Part shown: one piece after another, positions 49,370-58,382 of the stretch | Layout: each line of letters starts with the position of its first letter | How positions within the stretch are numbered: position 1 is the first letter of the stretch | Source of the DNA: Streptococcus thalassemiae | GTDB taxonomy: Bacteria > Bacillota > Bacilli > Lactobacillales > Streptococcaceae | Length of the DNA stretch: 64,000 nt | Direction of reading: 5' to 3' | Assembly (NCBI RefSeq): GCF_903645285.1 | Contig: NZ_CAHJXN010000001.1 | Location: forward strand, 40,001 to 104,000 | Notes under the pieces: generated by a model | Databases searched by the model: none | What the model was told of the DNA's origin: nothing | What the model saw: the letters and a program-made list of their open reading frames with translations, nothing else | Translations under genes and position numbers: made by a program

Positions 49370-50900
49370 GCTAACTTCTCAAAGTAACTTCCACTTGCCT
49401 GACCAAAGTGGAAATTAGTCTAAAACGGATTTTTATGGTGGAATTAAGTGTGAGACGTTTGAGTTAGAAATGAGGTCTACTATGACAAAACATAAACATC
49501 TTACCCTTTCAGACCGTAATGATATCCAATTAGGCTTAGAGCGCGGCGAAACCTTCAAAGCTATCGGGCAACTTATTCTAAAAGACCCAACCACTGTTTC
49601 TAAAGAAGTCAAACGAAATAAACAAATTAGAGACTCTACCTCTAACAACCTTCCTTGCCCTCTACTCGACAAAGCTCCCTTTGTCTGTAATGGTTGCCCT
49701 AAAAGAAGACAGAATTGTGGCTATAAGAAGATCTTCTACCTCGCTAAACAAGCTCAAAAACAATACGAACAAACTCTTGTAGAAGCTCGTGAAGGAACTC
49801 CCCTCAATTCCAAGACCTTCTGGGACATGGACAAAGTCATCTCTGATGGGGTTAAAAAGGGGCAACACATCTATCATATCCTCAAAACTCACAACCTTGA
49901 TGTCAGCTCCTCAACTGTCTATCGGCACATCCGAAAAGGGTACCTGTCTATAGCTCCGATTGACCTAGCCAGAGCCGTTAAATTCAAAGAAAGAAGGAAA
50001 AGTAAGCTACCTTCCATCCCTAAAGAAGCTAAAAAAGGCCGCTCCTATGAGGATTTCCAAAACTATTTAGCACTGAATCAACTAGACTCTTGGCTGGAAA
50101 TGGATACAGTTATGGGCAGGATGGGAGGTAAACTCCTACTCACCTTCAATCTCTCTTTCTGTAACTTTATCTTCGCTAGACTTCTGGATAATAAAACTGC
50201 CCTTGAGGTTACCAAACACCTCTATGACATCAAGAACACTCTTCACCAAGCTGACAAAGATTTCTTCCAACTCTTCCCTGTCATTCTCACCGATAATGGT
50301 GGAGAGTTTGCCAGGGTCGATGATATCGAAATGGATGTGCGAGGAGAGAGTAAACTCTTCTTTTGTGACCCTAATCGCTCTGACCAGAAAGGCAGAATTG
50401 AGAAAAATCACACGCTGATTCGCGACATTCTACCTAAAGGAACTTCTTTTGACAACTTAACTCAAGAGGACATCAATCTCGTTTGTTCTCATGTCAACAG
50501 CGTCAAACGCGCTGCTTTAAATGGAAAGTCAGCTTATGAACTCTTTGCCTTTACCTATGGAGAAGAGATTCCTAAGCTTCTCGGCATTTCTAAAATACCT
50601 GCAGAAGACGTCTGCCAGTCTTCTAAATTACTCCAACATAAAATCTAAAAACTAACCTTTAACCCCATTTAAACGTCTCACACTAACTTCCACCATAGCG
50701 GAACTTAATCTGAAACGCTTTCAGATGAGGGGATTTTGTGCGCTCTTTTTTTCGATTCATTTTGGTTACAAAAGCGATGAAATCAAGCATGAGTAAAACC
50801 AGTGGAACTTACCTTGACACGGATTTCCACTGGTTTTTAGGATTTTTATCAGACTAACTTCCACTTGGATTAGCAGTGGAACTTAGTTTGGGAATTTACC
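49370..50900 (+). mobile_element. IS30-family insertion sequence, copy 2 (1531 bp)
   Basis: Same length and structure as copy 1, in inverted orientation. The left end reads GCTAACTTCTCAAAGTAAC (one base differs from copy 1) and the right end GTTTGGGAATTTACC. The subterminal 26-bp inverted repeat lies at 49435-49460 and 50671-50696. Flanked by a 13-bp duplication. Copies 1 and 2 differ by few substitutions, mostly in the 3' non-coding part, so spread is recent. Confidence 0.88.
49482..50648 (+). CDS. IS30-family transposase, copy 2
   Basis: 388 residues, intact, same domains as copy 1 (helix-turn-helix, Cys-rich segment, DDE core). It has FFCDPNRSD and LFAFTYG where copy 1 has Thr. The start at 49482 follows GAGGT. 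Either copy could supply transposase for both elements. Confidence 0.92.
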   Translation: MTKHKHLTLSDRNDIQLGLERGETFKAIGQLILKDPTTVSKEVKRNKQIRDSTSNNLPCPLLDKAPFVCNGCPKRRQNCGYKKIFYLAKQAQKQYEQTLVEAREGTPLNSKTFWDMDKVISDGVKKGQHIYHILKTHNLDVSSSTVYRHIRKGYLSIAPIDLARAVKFKERRKSKLPSIPKEAKKGRSYEDFQNYLALNQLDSWLEMDTVMGRMGGKLLLTFNLSFCNFIFARLLDNKTALEVTKHLYDIKNTLHQADKDFFQLFPVILTDNGGEFARVDDIEMDVRGESKLFFCDPNRSDQKGRIEKNHTLIRDILPKGTSFDNLTQEDINLVCSHVNSVKRAALNGKSAYELFAFTYGEEIPKLLGISKIPAEDVCQSSKLLQHKI

Positions 50901-50913
50901 AGTGGATTGAAAC
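50901..50913. repeat. Target-site duplication of IS copy 2, right
   Basis: AGTGGATTGAAAC, followed by TAGAATACTACACTG, which continues the RUP-like sequence interrupted by the element. Confidence 0.8.
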
Positions 50914-51223
50914 TAGAATACTACACTGTGGGTTTCTAAAACACTCGATTCTTTCACTCAATTTTTTCATGAACTAGCTCCAATACCTCAATATAAAAAA
51001 GTAAATTTAAGATTGGCAATACGAACGTTAAACAGAATTCCATTTCTCTTTTTAGAATCAAAACGATAATATTGTGTAACCTCTACAGAAACAATAGATT
51101 GCGACACTAAAATATTCTCCCCTAGTTTTGCTTTACTAATAGTATATAGGAGGAGAGCCCTGAATCCTAGATCCTCTGTTATGATGTGGTTACAAACAGA
51201 GTTGAAAAAATCTTAAAATCAGA
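50914..51223. other. Gene-free gap, RUP remnant at its left end
   Basis: About 310 bases. The first 40 resemble the interior of a RUP; the rest is AT-rich without an open frame, promoter or repeat that I can support. Confidence 0.4.
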
Positions 51224-51267
51224 AAAACGCATGATATCAGCCTCTAACACTTGATACAATGCGTTTT
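51224..51267. terminator. Terminator-like hairpin
   Basis: AAAACGCAT (51224-51232) and ATGCGTTTT (51259-51267), with an inner TATCA/TTGATA pairing. It resembles the ybaB terminator at 36152. Confidence 0.6.
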
Positions 51268-51277
51268 ATTATAAAAA

Positions 51278-51318
51278 GATCTACTGGATTTTTTATCAAA
51301 ATAAACTTCCAGTAGTCT
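51278..51318 (-). terminator. Terminator of map
   Basis: CTACTGGA (51281-51288) and TCCAGTAG (51308-51315), extended by AGA/TCT with a mismatch; followed by TTTTTAT on the - strand. Confidence 0.65.
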
Positions 51319-51330
51319 TTTCACTTTTTA

Positions 51331-52191
51331 TTAATAAGTTCCTTCTTCACCTTGGCTAGTCAAGATAACAGGTCCATCTTTCGTAATGACAAATTGGTGT
51401 TCATACTGACATGACAATCCACCGTCAATGGTCTTATGGGCCCAACCAGTCTTCATATCTGTATCAATTTCCCAGTCACCTGTATTGATCATCGGTTCAA
51501 TAGTTAAGACCATTCCTTCACGAAGACGGAGTCCTCGACCTGCAATACCATAGTTAGGAACCATTGGTTCTTCGTGCATGGTTGGACCAACACCATGACC
51601 AACCAAATCACGCACTACACCGTAACCACGACTTTCAGCGTATTCTTGAATGGCTGCACCAATATCACCGATACGATTTCCAACAACAGCTTGCTCAATA
51701 CCCTTGTACATGGCTTCTTTGGTTACATCCATCAAGTTTTTGACTTCTTCGGACGGTGTACCAACAGCATAAGCCCAACAAGAGTCTGCAAGACCACCAG
51801 AGTAACTCTGGGTGTATTTTTTCATTTGCTCAACATTGTTGAAGTTTAATTTTGAGACATTTAGGTCAGATTTAGCAATGGGACCTCCCAAAACCATGTC
51901 AACCTTGAGCAAATCACCATCTTTCAAGGTATAGTGACGAGGGAAAGCGTGAGCCACTTCATCATTAAGAGAGCAGCAGGTAGCATAAGGATAGTCCATC
52001 ATGGCACCATCAACCCCAATCTGAAGCGGAAGGAAATTTTCTTCCTTGCAACGACGGCGGACATACTCTTCAACTTCCCACATATCTACGCCAGGCTTAA
52101 TCAAATCACGTAAGCCTATATGAATACTTGCTAGAAAATCACCAGCCTTGTCCATAGCTTCGATTTCACGAGCTGATTTTAATGTTATCAT
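51331..52191 (-). CDS. map: Methionine aminopeptidase, type I
   Basis: 286 residues. It removes N-terminal Met from new proteins. The metal-binding residues of the pita-bread fold are seen in GDLLKVDMVLGG, VGHGVGPTMHEEPMVP and LTIEPMIN. An insertion of about 40 residues (NVSKLNFNNVEQMKKYTQSY) between the metal-binding blocks is typical of the streptococcal enzymes. It is the last gene of murA-GNAT-spxR-map. Confidence 0.95.
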   Translation of the reverse strand: MITLKSAREIEAMDKAGDFLASIHIGLRDLIKPGVDMWEVEEYVRRRCKEENFLPLQIGVDGAMMDYPYATCCSLNDEVAHAFPRHYTLKDGDLLKVDMVLGGPIAKSDLNVSKLNFNNVEQMKKYTQSYSGGLADSCWAYAVGTPSEEVKNLMDVTKEAMYKGIEQAVVGNRIGDIGAAIQEYAESRGYGVVRDLVGHGVGPTMHEEPMVPNYGIAGRGLRLREGMVLTIEPMINTGDWEIDTDMKTGWAHKTIDGGLSCQYEHQFVITKDGPVILTSQGEEGTY

Positions 52192-52206
52192 TTTTTCTCC
52201 TAGTTT

Positions 52207-53484
52207 CTAATTAATTTTAACGGTCACATTTGCCTTTGAAACAATCTGGTGACCATGATAAATATCGTAATCAATAATAGCTGACCGTCTCGTATGGTGG
52301 ATGATGCGTGCTTGAATGCGCAATATATCATCTATCTGCACAGCCTGCAAAAAGTAGATTAGCATCTGCTCGATAATGAGATTGCGACCACTATTCACAA
52401 CTAAATCTTGAGTCATATGGGTCAAAATTTCTGCCAATACACCATTAGCCAAAACACCATTTTTCTCTAGCATAAAGGGTTCCACTGTAATGACTACTTC
52501 ATCATGGTGATAAGAAAGTTTTTGACCAATCTGCTCAGAAAAAGTCGGTAGAGCCGAAACTTGGGAACGACTCATCTTCTCCATGACATCCCGTCGTGTC
52601 ACAACTCCAAGCAAGGTTTGATTATTCCGAACAACCGGTACCATTTCAAAGTCTTCTGCGATCATCCGTTGACTCACATTGGCAATATTTGTTGATAATC
52701 CAACTAAAAATAGACTACGAGACATGACTTTATCAATTGTGGTACTTGGTGACTTATCACCCGCATCTCTCATAGTAACAACCCCAACAACGACCTGATG
52801 TTGATTGATAACAGGGAAACGACTGCTACGATTCTTACGAACTAAGTCCAAATAATCTTTGACTGTGTCAGTCTCTCTCAGAAAACCATATTCATGACTT
52901 GGACGATAAAGTTTCTCAACTGTCAAAATATCAGTCTTGATTTGGACATTTGACAAGGCTTTATTGATCATAGTCGCGACGGTGAAAGTGTCATGCTTGC
53001 TTCTTAGAACTGGAATTCCTTTTTGATTGGCCAGTTTAAGAACATCATCATGAACATGAAAACCACCTGTAACCAAGACTGCATTTTCATTTTCAAGCGC
53101 TAATAATTGAATACGAGTCCGGTCTCCGACAATCAAGAGTCCCCCATCATGAAGGTAAGACAAGATATTTTGTTCAGTCATAGCACCGATTGAGAACTTA
53201 CTAAATTCTCTTTCTAAACCTTCTTGCCCAGCCAGAACCTCAGAAGAAGTCACTTCTGCAATTTCAGCAAAAGTTAATCTTTCGATAGCAACTTTCTGTG
53301 ATTTAACGCGGATAGTACCACTTCTTGGTCGAGTCTCCACAATTCCACGATTTTCAGCTTCCTTGATAGCGCGATAGGCAGTTCCATCACTGACTCCCAG
53401 ATGATTTGAAATACTACGAACACTGACCCTTTTACCAACGGGTAATTCTTCCAAATAGCTTAGAATTTCTTGGTGTTTACTCAT
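52207..53484 (-). CDS. spxR: CBS-HotDog regulator, SpxR-like
   Basis: 425 residues. Domains in order: N-terminal winged helix (about 1-65, RSISNHLGVSDGTAYRAIKE), DRTGG domain (about 70-185, with VGDRTRIQLLALENENAVLV), two CBS domains (about 195-305), and a C-terminal HotDog thioesterase-like fold (about 325-425). This matches pneumococcal SpxR, which activates spxB (pyruvate oxidase) and is thought to sense adenine nucleotides or CoA compounds. It overlaps the acetyltransferase gene by 8 bases. Confidence 0.78.
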   Translation of the reverse strand: MSKHQEILSYLEELPVGKRVSVRSISNHLGVSDGTAYRAIKEAENRGIVETRPRSGTIRVKSQKVAIERLTFAEIAEVTSSEVLAGQEGLEREFSKFSIGAMTEQNILSYLHDGGLLIVGDRTRIQLLALENENAVLVTGGFHVHDDVLKLANQKGIPVLRSKHDTFTVATMINKALSNVQIKTDILTVEKLYRPSHEYGFLRETDTVKDYLDLVRKNRSSRFPVINQHQVVVGVVTMRDAGDKSPSTTIDKVMSRSLFLVGLSTNIANVSQRMIAEDFEMVPVVRNNQTLLGVVTRRDVMEKMSRSQVSALPTFSEQIGQKLSYHHDEVVITVEPFMLEKNGVLANGVLAEILTHMTQDLVVNSGRNLIIEQMLIYFLQAVQIDDILRIQARIIHHTRRSAIIDYDIYHGHQIVSKANVTVKIN

Positions 53485-54028
53485 TAACTTCTCCCTTTAC
53501 AAAGCGAAACTCAAGATAATCTCGCATTTTCCTTGTATAGCGATCACTTCCTTTAAACTGACGAATCAATCGAAATCCAGACTTAAGGGCAACCCGTTGA
53601 CTAGCTTCATTTTCAAGGTGGGTAATGATGGATAATTGTTTTAAGCCAAATTCTTCAAAAGAAAGTTGACAAATTTTTCTAACAACCTCTGTCATAAATC
53701 CTTGCGACCAAGCATCTTTTCTCAAAAAATAGCCAAGTTCTGCTTCTTTTTTGATTTCATCTAACTTTTCAAACTTAACAGAACCAATCATTTTTTCAGT
53801 TTTCTTGTCACAAATAGCCCATACTCCCAAAGGGGACTTCATAAAGTAATTGGCCAACGCATATTGGCTCTCTTCCAGACTTGCCTGAGTCGGGAAAATA
53901 AATTGAAGATTTTCTGGATTCGAAGCTATCTCATGGAAGTCATGACTATCACTAAAAAAGAAAGGACGCAAATACAAGCGATCCGTTTCAAAAAAAGAAA
54001 ACATTGCTAATTTGGTCCAAATATTCAT
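53477..54028 (-). CDS. GNAT-family N-acetyltransferase (RimJ/RimL-like)
   Basis: 183 residues. TDRLYLRPFFFSDSHDFHEI is the typical start of the RimJ/RimL group, and LGYFLRKDAWSQGFMTEVVR holds the acetyl-CoA-binding region in slightly degenerate form. Substrate unknown. The ATG at 54028 has GAGGTG upstream. It overlaps spxR. Confidence 0.82.
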   Translation of the reverse strand: MNIWTKLAMFSFFETDRLYLRPFFFSDSHDFHEIASNPENLQFIFPTQASLEESQYALANYFMKSPLGVWAICDKKTEKMIGSVKFEKLDEIKKEAELGYFLRKDAWSQGFMTEVVRKICQLSFEEFGLKQLSIITHLENEASQRVALKSGFRLIRQFKGSDRYTRKMRDYLEFRFVKGEVNE

Positions 54029-54043
54029 AAACACCTCTACGGT

Positions 54044-55303
54044 TTAATCCTCAACAAGTGTAATATCCGCTCCTAGATTACGTAATTTTTCGATAATATC
54101 AGAATAACCACGTAAGATAAACTCGATATTGGTAATTTCAGTTTGTCCCTCGGCCATCAAACCAGCAATAACCAAAGCTGCACCAGCTCTTAAGTCAGTC
54201 GCTTTAACACTTGCCCCACGCAAATTACGTCCACCCGTGTACAAAATATGACCATTTGTTGTCGAAATGTCCGCATCCATCTTTGCTAGTTCAAAAACAT
54301 GATTTACACGTTTTTCGTAAATCGTATCGACAATTGTACCACGACCATTAGCTGTTAGTAAAAGAGGGGTAAGCGGTTGTTGCAAATCAGTTGCAAAGCC
54401 TGGGTAAGGAGCTGTCTTAATATTGATTGCTTTCAAATTAGACTGCTCTTCGACAAAAATGCTGTCTTCAGATACAGTCATTCTCACTCCCATTTCTTCC
54501 AACTTAGCAATAAATCCTTCTAGGTGTTCGTAAAGAACATTATTGATACGAATTCCTTTACCAACTGCAGCAGCTAAAGAAATATATGTTCCAGCTTCAA
54601 TACGATCTGGAATCACCTGATGACGGGTTCCATGTAATCTTTCAACACCATCAATAATGATGATATTAGTTCCTGCCCCACGGATATGGGCACCCATATT
54701 ATTCAAGAGGGTAGCTACATCAATAATCTCAGGTTCACGGGCTGCATTTTCAATAATAGTACGACCATTCGCTTTAACCGCAGCAATCATCGTATTGATC
54801 GTTGCCCCTACACTAACCGTATCCATGTAAATACTTGCGCCATGGAGTCCTGTATCTTTAGCAGATAACTTCATGTTATCTCCCTCGTAGCTAACAGTGG
54901 CACCCATAGCTTCAAACGCCTTAAGGTGTAAGTCAATCGGACGAGGACCAAGATCACATCCTCCCGGTAAACCAACTGTCGCTTCACCAAAACGGCCTAA
55001 GAGGCTCCCATAAAAATAGTAAGATGCACGAAGACTGTTAATTTTACCATAAGGCATTGGAATATTTTGAACACCTCTTGGATCAATCTCCAAGACATCG
55101 TCATAACGTTTAACAGTAGCTCCCATCAATTCCATGATTTCGACAAGACTTGCTACATCCGAAATATCTGGAACACAATCCAAAGTCACCACATCATCAG
55201 CCAAGATAATAGCCGGAATTAAGGCCACAACACTATTTTTAGCACCACTAATAGTGATTTCACCTTGTAGTGGTAATCCACCATTGATAACAATTTTTCT
55301 CAT
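54044..55303 (-). CDS. murA: UDP-N-acetylglucosamine 1-carboxyvinyltransferase
   Basis: 419 residues, the EPSP-synthase fold. It performs the first committed step of peptidoglycan synthesis, adding enolpyruvate to UDP-GlcNAc. The catalytic Cys, the fosfomycin target, is in [20 protein letters not shown]. Low-GC Gram-positives carry two MurA paralogues; from gene order this is the one next to spxR and map, and I cannot say from sequence which is the major enzyme. Confidence 0.93.
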   Translation of the reverse strand: MRKIVINGGLPLQGEITISGAKNSVVALIPAIILADDVVTLDCVPDISDVASLVEIMELMGATVKRYDDVLEIDPRGVQNIPMPYGKINSLRASYYFYGSLLGRFGEATVGLPGGCDLGPRPIDLHLKAFEAMGATVSYEGDNMKLSAKDTGLHGASIYMDTVSVGATINTMIAAVKANGRTIIENAAREPEIIDVATLLNNMGAHIRGAGTNIIIIDGVERLHGTRHQVIPDRIEAGTYISLAAAVGKGIRINNVLYEHLEGFIAKLEEMGVRMTVSEDSIFVEEQSNLKAINIKTAPYPGFATDLQQPLTPLLLTANGRGTIVDTIYEKRVNHVFELAKMDADISTTNGHILYTGGRNLRGASVKATDLRAGAALVIAGLMAEGQTEITNIEFILRGYSDIIEKLRNLGADITLVED

Positions 55304-55438
55304 TCTAAGTTTTTAATACTCTTTCAAGATTTCTAATAAGGTCTTTAAAATAAATTATATCATAAATGCAACCTTTTTTCCATCCTTTTCAATTTTATTG
55401 GATAAATCAGAGTTGACGAGTTAGTAACTGAATTACTT

Positions 55439-55636
55439 AATACTCAATGAAAATCAAAGAGCAAACTAGGAAACTAGCCGCAGGCTGCTCAAAACACTGT
55501 TTTGAGGTTGTAGATAGAACTGACGAAGTCAGCTCAAAACACTGTTTTGAGGTTGTGGATAGAACTGACGAAGTCAGTTACCTATACCTACGGCAAGGCG
55601 ATATTGACGTGATTTGAAAAGATTTTCGAAGAGTAT
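55439..55636 (-). repeat. BOX element (boxA-boxB-boxB-boxC)
   Basis: Read on the - strand: boxA from about 55636 (ATACTCTTCGAAAATC), two 45-bp boxB units (55536-55580 and 55491-55535, one or two differences) each with the palindrome AAAACACTGTTTT, then boxC ending in TTTTCATTGAGTA. BOX elements are typical of S. pneumoniae and close relatives and can alter expression of neighbours. Confidence 0.95.
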
Positions 55637-56320
55637 GAATTACTAATCTTTCTCGAATCGCTATTGCCCTTTTTTGTCCCCTGAAACCAAGTAGGAGCTA
55701 AGACTAGCTCCCTTATCTAAGTATCGGAATACGGCTGTTCAACTAAATTTTAACAAGAACTTCTCCCCCTTCTCTCAGTTCACAGAAGCGTTTGATACAT
55801 ACCGTCCTATATTTCATGAACAAGACGTTTTCAGGCTAGCATCCTATCAGACAATCTATTTTAAAGATAACCGTGACTCAGGATCACTTTTATCTGTCGT
55901 TTTCTCTTTATAGTGATAGATCTCACGGGATAAGTCGTATATCTTTCCTCGTGTATATAAGATACGAGGACGTTAAAAGGTTACAGTGAAAATAAAAAAT
56001 CTTAGTCCAAATTCAATTACTTTCGTGCTTTACGCATATAGGTTACGACTACTTTTTGGACTTCGGAGTTTCGCGCCCCCTTATCCGCTATATACGCCTT
56101 ACTATCACATTTCTGTTCGTAGAGCCACGATTTCGCTCTCCCTTCCTCTGACGATTCTTATTTCCAGCATCAGACTTAAAACGGTCTATCCCCAGACCGT
56201 TTTAATCCGCTACCTCACGATAGTCAGGCTCGGGAATCGCTATTTGACTCGCCGATAACTTTGACATCAGATATACTATAACAAAGTGAAAAAAGAATTA
56301 AACAATTTAATTTTGAAATT
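55637..56320. other. Gene-free segment with several hairpins, unexplained
   Basis: About 680 bases. Open frames here look spurious (no ribosome-binding site, no family). Seen: CCTCGTGTAT/ATACGAGG at about 55948-55970; AGAGC/GCTCT near 56110; TAAAACGGTCT-N6-AGACCGTTTTA near 56177; AGTCA/TGACT near 56221-56248. CpG is more frequent than in neighbouring DNA. Confidence 0.5.
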
Positions 56321-56383
56321 CAAATCAATTTATAACAATATTTTAGAAGATATGCTGTGCTATTCCAGATTCAGTTTGATATA
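56321..56383. repeat. RUP fragment
   Basis: CAAATCAATTTATAACAATA at the start, then CTATTCCAGATTCAGTTTGA and TATA: the same order of words as the right part of the RUP at 33292-33381. The left part is missing. Confidence 0.5.
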
Positions 56384-56397
56384 CATCCCGTCGTACC

Positions 56398-56433
56398 ACA
56401 AAATTCCGTGTCTGATATGGCACGGAATTTTGT
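56398..56433 (-). terminator. Hairpin at the end of the obg unit
   Basis: ACAAAATTCCGTG (56398-56410) and CACGGAATTTTGT (56421-56433), a perfect 13-bp stem just downstream of the 52-aa gene. Confidence 0.65.
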
Positions 56434-56441
56434 TATGTTCT

Positions 56442-56600
56442 TTACTGAGATGGATTTTCTTTTTTAGTTCGTGCCAATCTCAGAGCACGATTTGGATTGA
56501 GACGATTAAATAGTTCTTCCAATTTCTTTTCATTCCAAACGTCTGCGGCGGAAACAAAATTACCATCCGCATCTCGGAAAGATATCGGTTTATCTCCCAT
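56442..56600 (-). CDS. Small conserved-looking protein, 52 aa, downstream of obg
   Basis: It begins MGDKPISFRDADGNFVSAAD, then VWNEKKLEELFNRLNPNRAL. GGAG lies at good spacing and the gene starts 10 bases after the obg stop, so it is the last gene of that unit. Codon use is normal for the genome. Soluble, no family I can name. Confidence 0.7.
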   Translation of the reverse strand: MGDKPISFRDADGNFVSAADVWNEKKLEELFNRLNPNRALRLARTKKENPSQ

Positions 56601-56609
56601 ACCAGTCTC

Positions 56610-57920
56610 CTAGTCTACAAATTCAAACTCAAATTTACCAATTCGGACCAAGTCACCATCTTTAGCACCACGCGCACGAAGGGCTTCATCAACCCCCATA
56701 CCACGAAGTTGGCGGGCAAATTTCATGACAGATTCATCACGATCAAAGTTGGTCATATTAAAGAGTTTCATGAGTTTTTCACCAGAAAGTACCCATGTCG
56801 CATCGTCATCACGGCTAATTTCAAAGGCTTTCTCTTCCTCGTCAAAGCCGTAGTAGGCTTCTTCTTCCATATCAGACTCGTCATAGAGCAAGAATTCTGG
56901 TGTCTTATCTAACAATTCAGCTGTAGCATCCAAAAGCTTAGCCAGACCTTGCTTAGTCAAACCAGAAATTGGGAAGATAGCTGGTAACTCTTCAAATTCA
57001 TCGTAGTGTTCAGCCAATTTTTTCTTAAATTCTTTAAGATTTTCTTGACTCTCAGGCATATCCATCTTATTGGCTACGATAATCTGTGGACGTTCCATGA
57101 GACGGAGGTTATAAGACTCTAACTCCTTATTGATAGCTAAGTAGTCCTCATAAGGATCACGGCCTTCGCTAGCTGACATATCAATGATGTGAAGGATGAC
57201 ACGTGTACGCTCAATGTGACGGAGGAACTGAGTTCCCAAACCAACACCTTGACTAGCCCCTTCAATCAAACCTGGTAAATCAGCTACTGCAAAGGATTCA
57301 CCTGATTGGGTACGAACCATACCTAGATTTGGCACAATGGTCGTAAAGTGGTAGGCGCCGATTTTAGGTTTAGCTGAGGTAATAACACTTAAAAGGGTTG
57401 ATTTCCCTACTGATGGGAAACCCACTAAACCGACATCTGCCAAGATTTTTAGTTCCAATTGTAACTCACGTTCCTGACCTGGTTCTCCATTTTCAGAGAT
57501 TTCCGGTGCAGGATTTTTTGGTGTCGCGAAACGAATATTTCCACGTCCACCACGACCACCGTGGGCTACAATAAATTCTTGCCCATGTTCAATCAAATCT
57601 GTTAAAACTTTGCCAGTCTCTGCATCACGGACAGTCGTACCTTGCGGCACTCGAACTCTAAGATCCTCAGCACCACGGCCATGCATCCCTTTGGTCATTC
57701 CTTTCTCACCAGAATCAGCCTTGAAATGACGATTGTAGCGGAAATCCATCAAAGTACGCAAACCTTCGTCTACAACGAAGACGACATTGCCTCCACGACC
57801 ACCATCACCACCCCAAGGACCACCATTAGGGACATATTTTTCACGGCGAAAGGCAACCATACCATCGCCACCATTACCAGCCTTGACCTTGATCTTAGCT
57901 GTATCTAAAAACATACTCAT
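56610..57920 (-). CDS. obg: Obg/CgtA ribosome-associated GTPase
   Basis: 436 residues. The Gly-rich Obg fold covers about 1-158 ([20 protein letters not shown]). The G domain (about 159-335) has [29 protein letters not shown] and NKMD. The OCT domain (about 355-436) ends [17 protein letters not shown]. It acts in 50S assembly and stress signalling and is essential in most bacteria. Confidence 0.97.
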   Translation of the reverse strand: MSMFLDTAKIKVKAGNGGDGMVAFRREKYVPNGGPWGGDGGRGGNVVFVVDEGLRTLMDFRYNRHFKADSGEKGMTKGMHGRGAEDLRVRVPQGTTVRDAETGKVLTDLIEHGQEFIVAHGGRGGRGNIRFATPKNPAPEISENGEPGQERELQLELKILADVGLVGFPSVGKSTLLSVITSAKPKIGAYHFTTIVPNLGMVRTQSGESFAVADLPGLIEGASQGVGLGTQFLRHIERTRVILHIIDMSASEGRDPYEDYLAINKELESYNLRLMERPQIIVANKMDMPESQENLKEFKKKLAEHYDEFEELPAIFPISGLTKQGLAKLLDATAELLDKTPEFLLYDESDMEEEAYYGFDEEEKAFEISRDDDATWVLSGEKLMKLFNMTNFDRDESVMKFARQLRGMGVDEALRARGAKDGDLVRIGKFEFEFVD

Positions 57921-57983
57921 TTTTTCTTCTCACTTTAAAAAAGGGCTGGGAAATCCCAGTCACTAAATTTTCTTGAATCTATT

Positions 57984-58118
57984 TTATAGATTACTGAGGG
58001 CACCAATTGCAGTTGCAAAAATTCCCAATAAACTTGCTACTAGCATGATAATCACGATAAACAAGGTTATTTTCTCAAACATCGTTTTTTTACGATTTCC
58101 ATTATCTCCAAATGCCAT
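57984..58118 (-). CDS. DUF4044 membrane peptide
   Basis: 44 residues beginning MAFGDNGNRKKTMFEKITLF, with one transmembrane helix to the C-terminus (LFIVIIMLVASLLGIFATAI). It matches the streptococcal DUF4044 family of tiny membrane proteins. GGAGAG precedes the ATG. It lies between the PspC-domain gene and obg. Confidence 0.8.
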   Translation of the reverse strand: MAFGDNGNRKKTMFEKITLFIVIIMLVASLLGIFATAIGALSNL

Positions 58119-58176
58119 TTTTCTCTCCTTCGTTACATTCTATTTTCTATTATCTTAGCATGAATTGAGCTAGTTT

Positions 58177-58368
58177 TCAATAGTCACTTGCTACTGGTGC
58201 GATAATCCATAAAATGATATAAGCTACAATTCCCGCTCCGTAACAGCAAGCAAGAACACCCCATATTACACGAACAATAGTCGGATCCATATCAAAATAA
58301 TGGGCTACCCCAGCACAAACACCAGCAATTTTTTGATCACTACCACTTCTCATCAATTGTTTTTTCAT
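58177..58368 (-). CDS. PspC-domain membrane protein
   Basis: 63 residues, a bare PspC (phage-shock protein C) domain. It starts with charged MKKQLMRSGSDQKIAGVCAG, then AHYFDMDPTIVRVIWGVLAC, and has one long hydrophobic helix pair. It is likely an envelope-stress component at the membrane. It is 14 bases downstream of the glycosyltransferase gene and probably belongs to the same unit. Confidence 0.85.
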   Translation of the reverse strand: MKKQLMRSGSDQKIAGVCAGVAHYFDMDPTIVRVIWGVLACCYGAGIVAYIILWIIAPVASDY

Positions 58369-58382
58369 AGCTATTCCTCTTT

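Noticed and set aside
43293..50900. A functional composite transposon carrying rex-pcrA
   Set aside because: The enclosed genes are core genes in their usual order, and each IS copy has its own target duplication, so the copies inserted independently.
55491..55580. Two 45-bp direct repeats that might suggest a CRISPR start
   Set aside because: They are adjacent without spacers, contain the boxB palindrome and are framed by boxA and boxC, so this is a BOX element.
55986..56513. Open frames of 90 and 75 codons on the + strand between murA and obg
   Set aside because: No ribosome-binding sites, implausible composition, overlap with a RUP fragment and with the 52-aa gene on the other strand.
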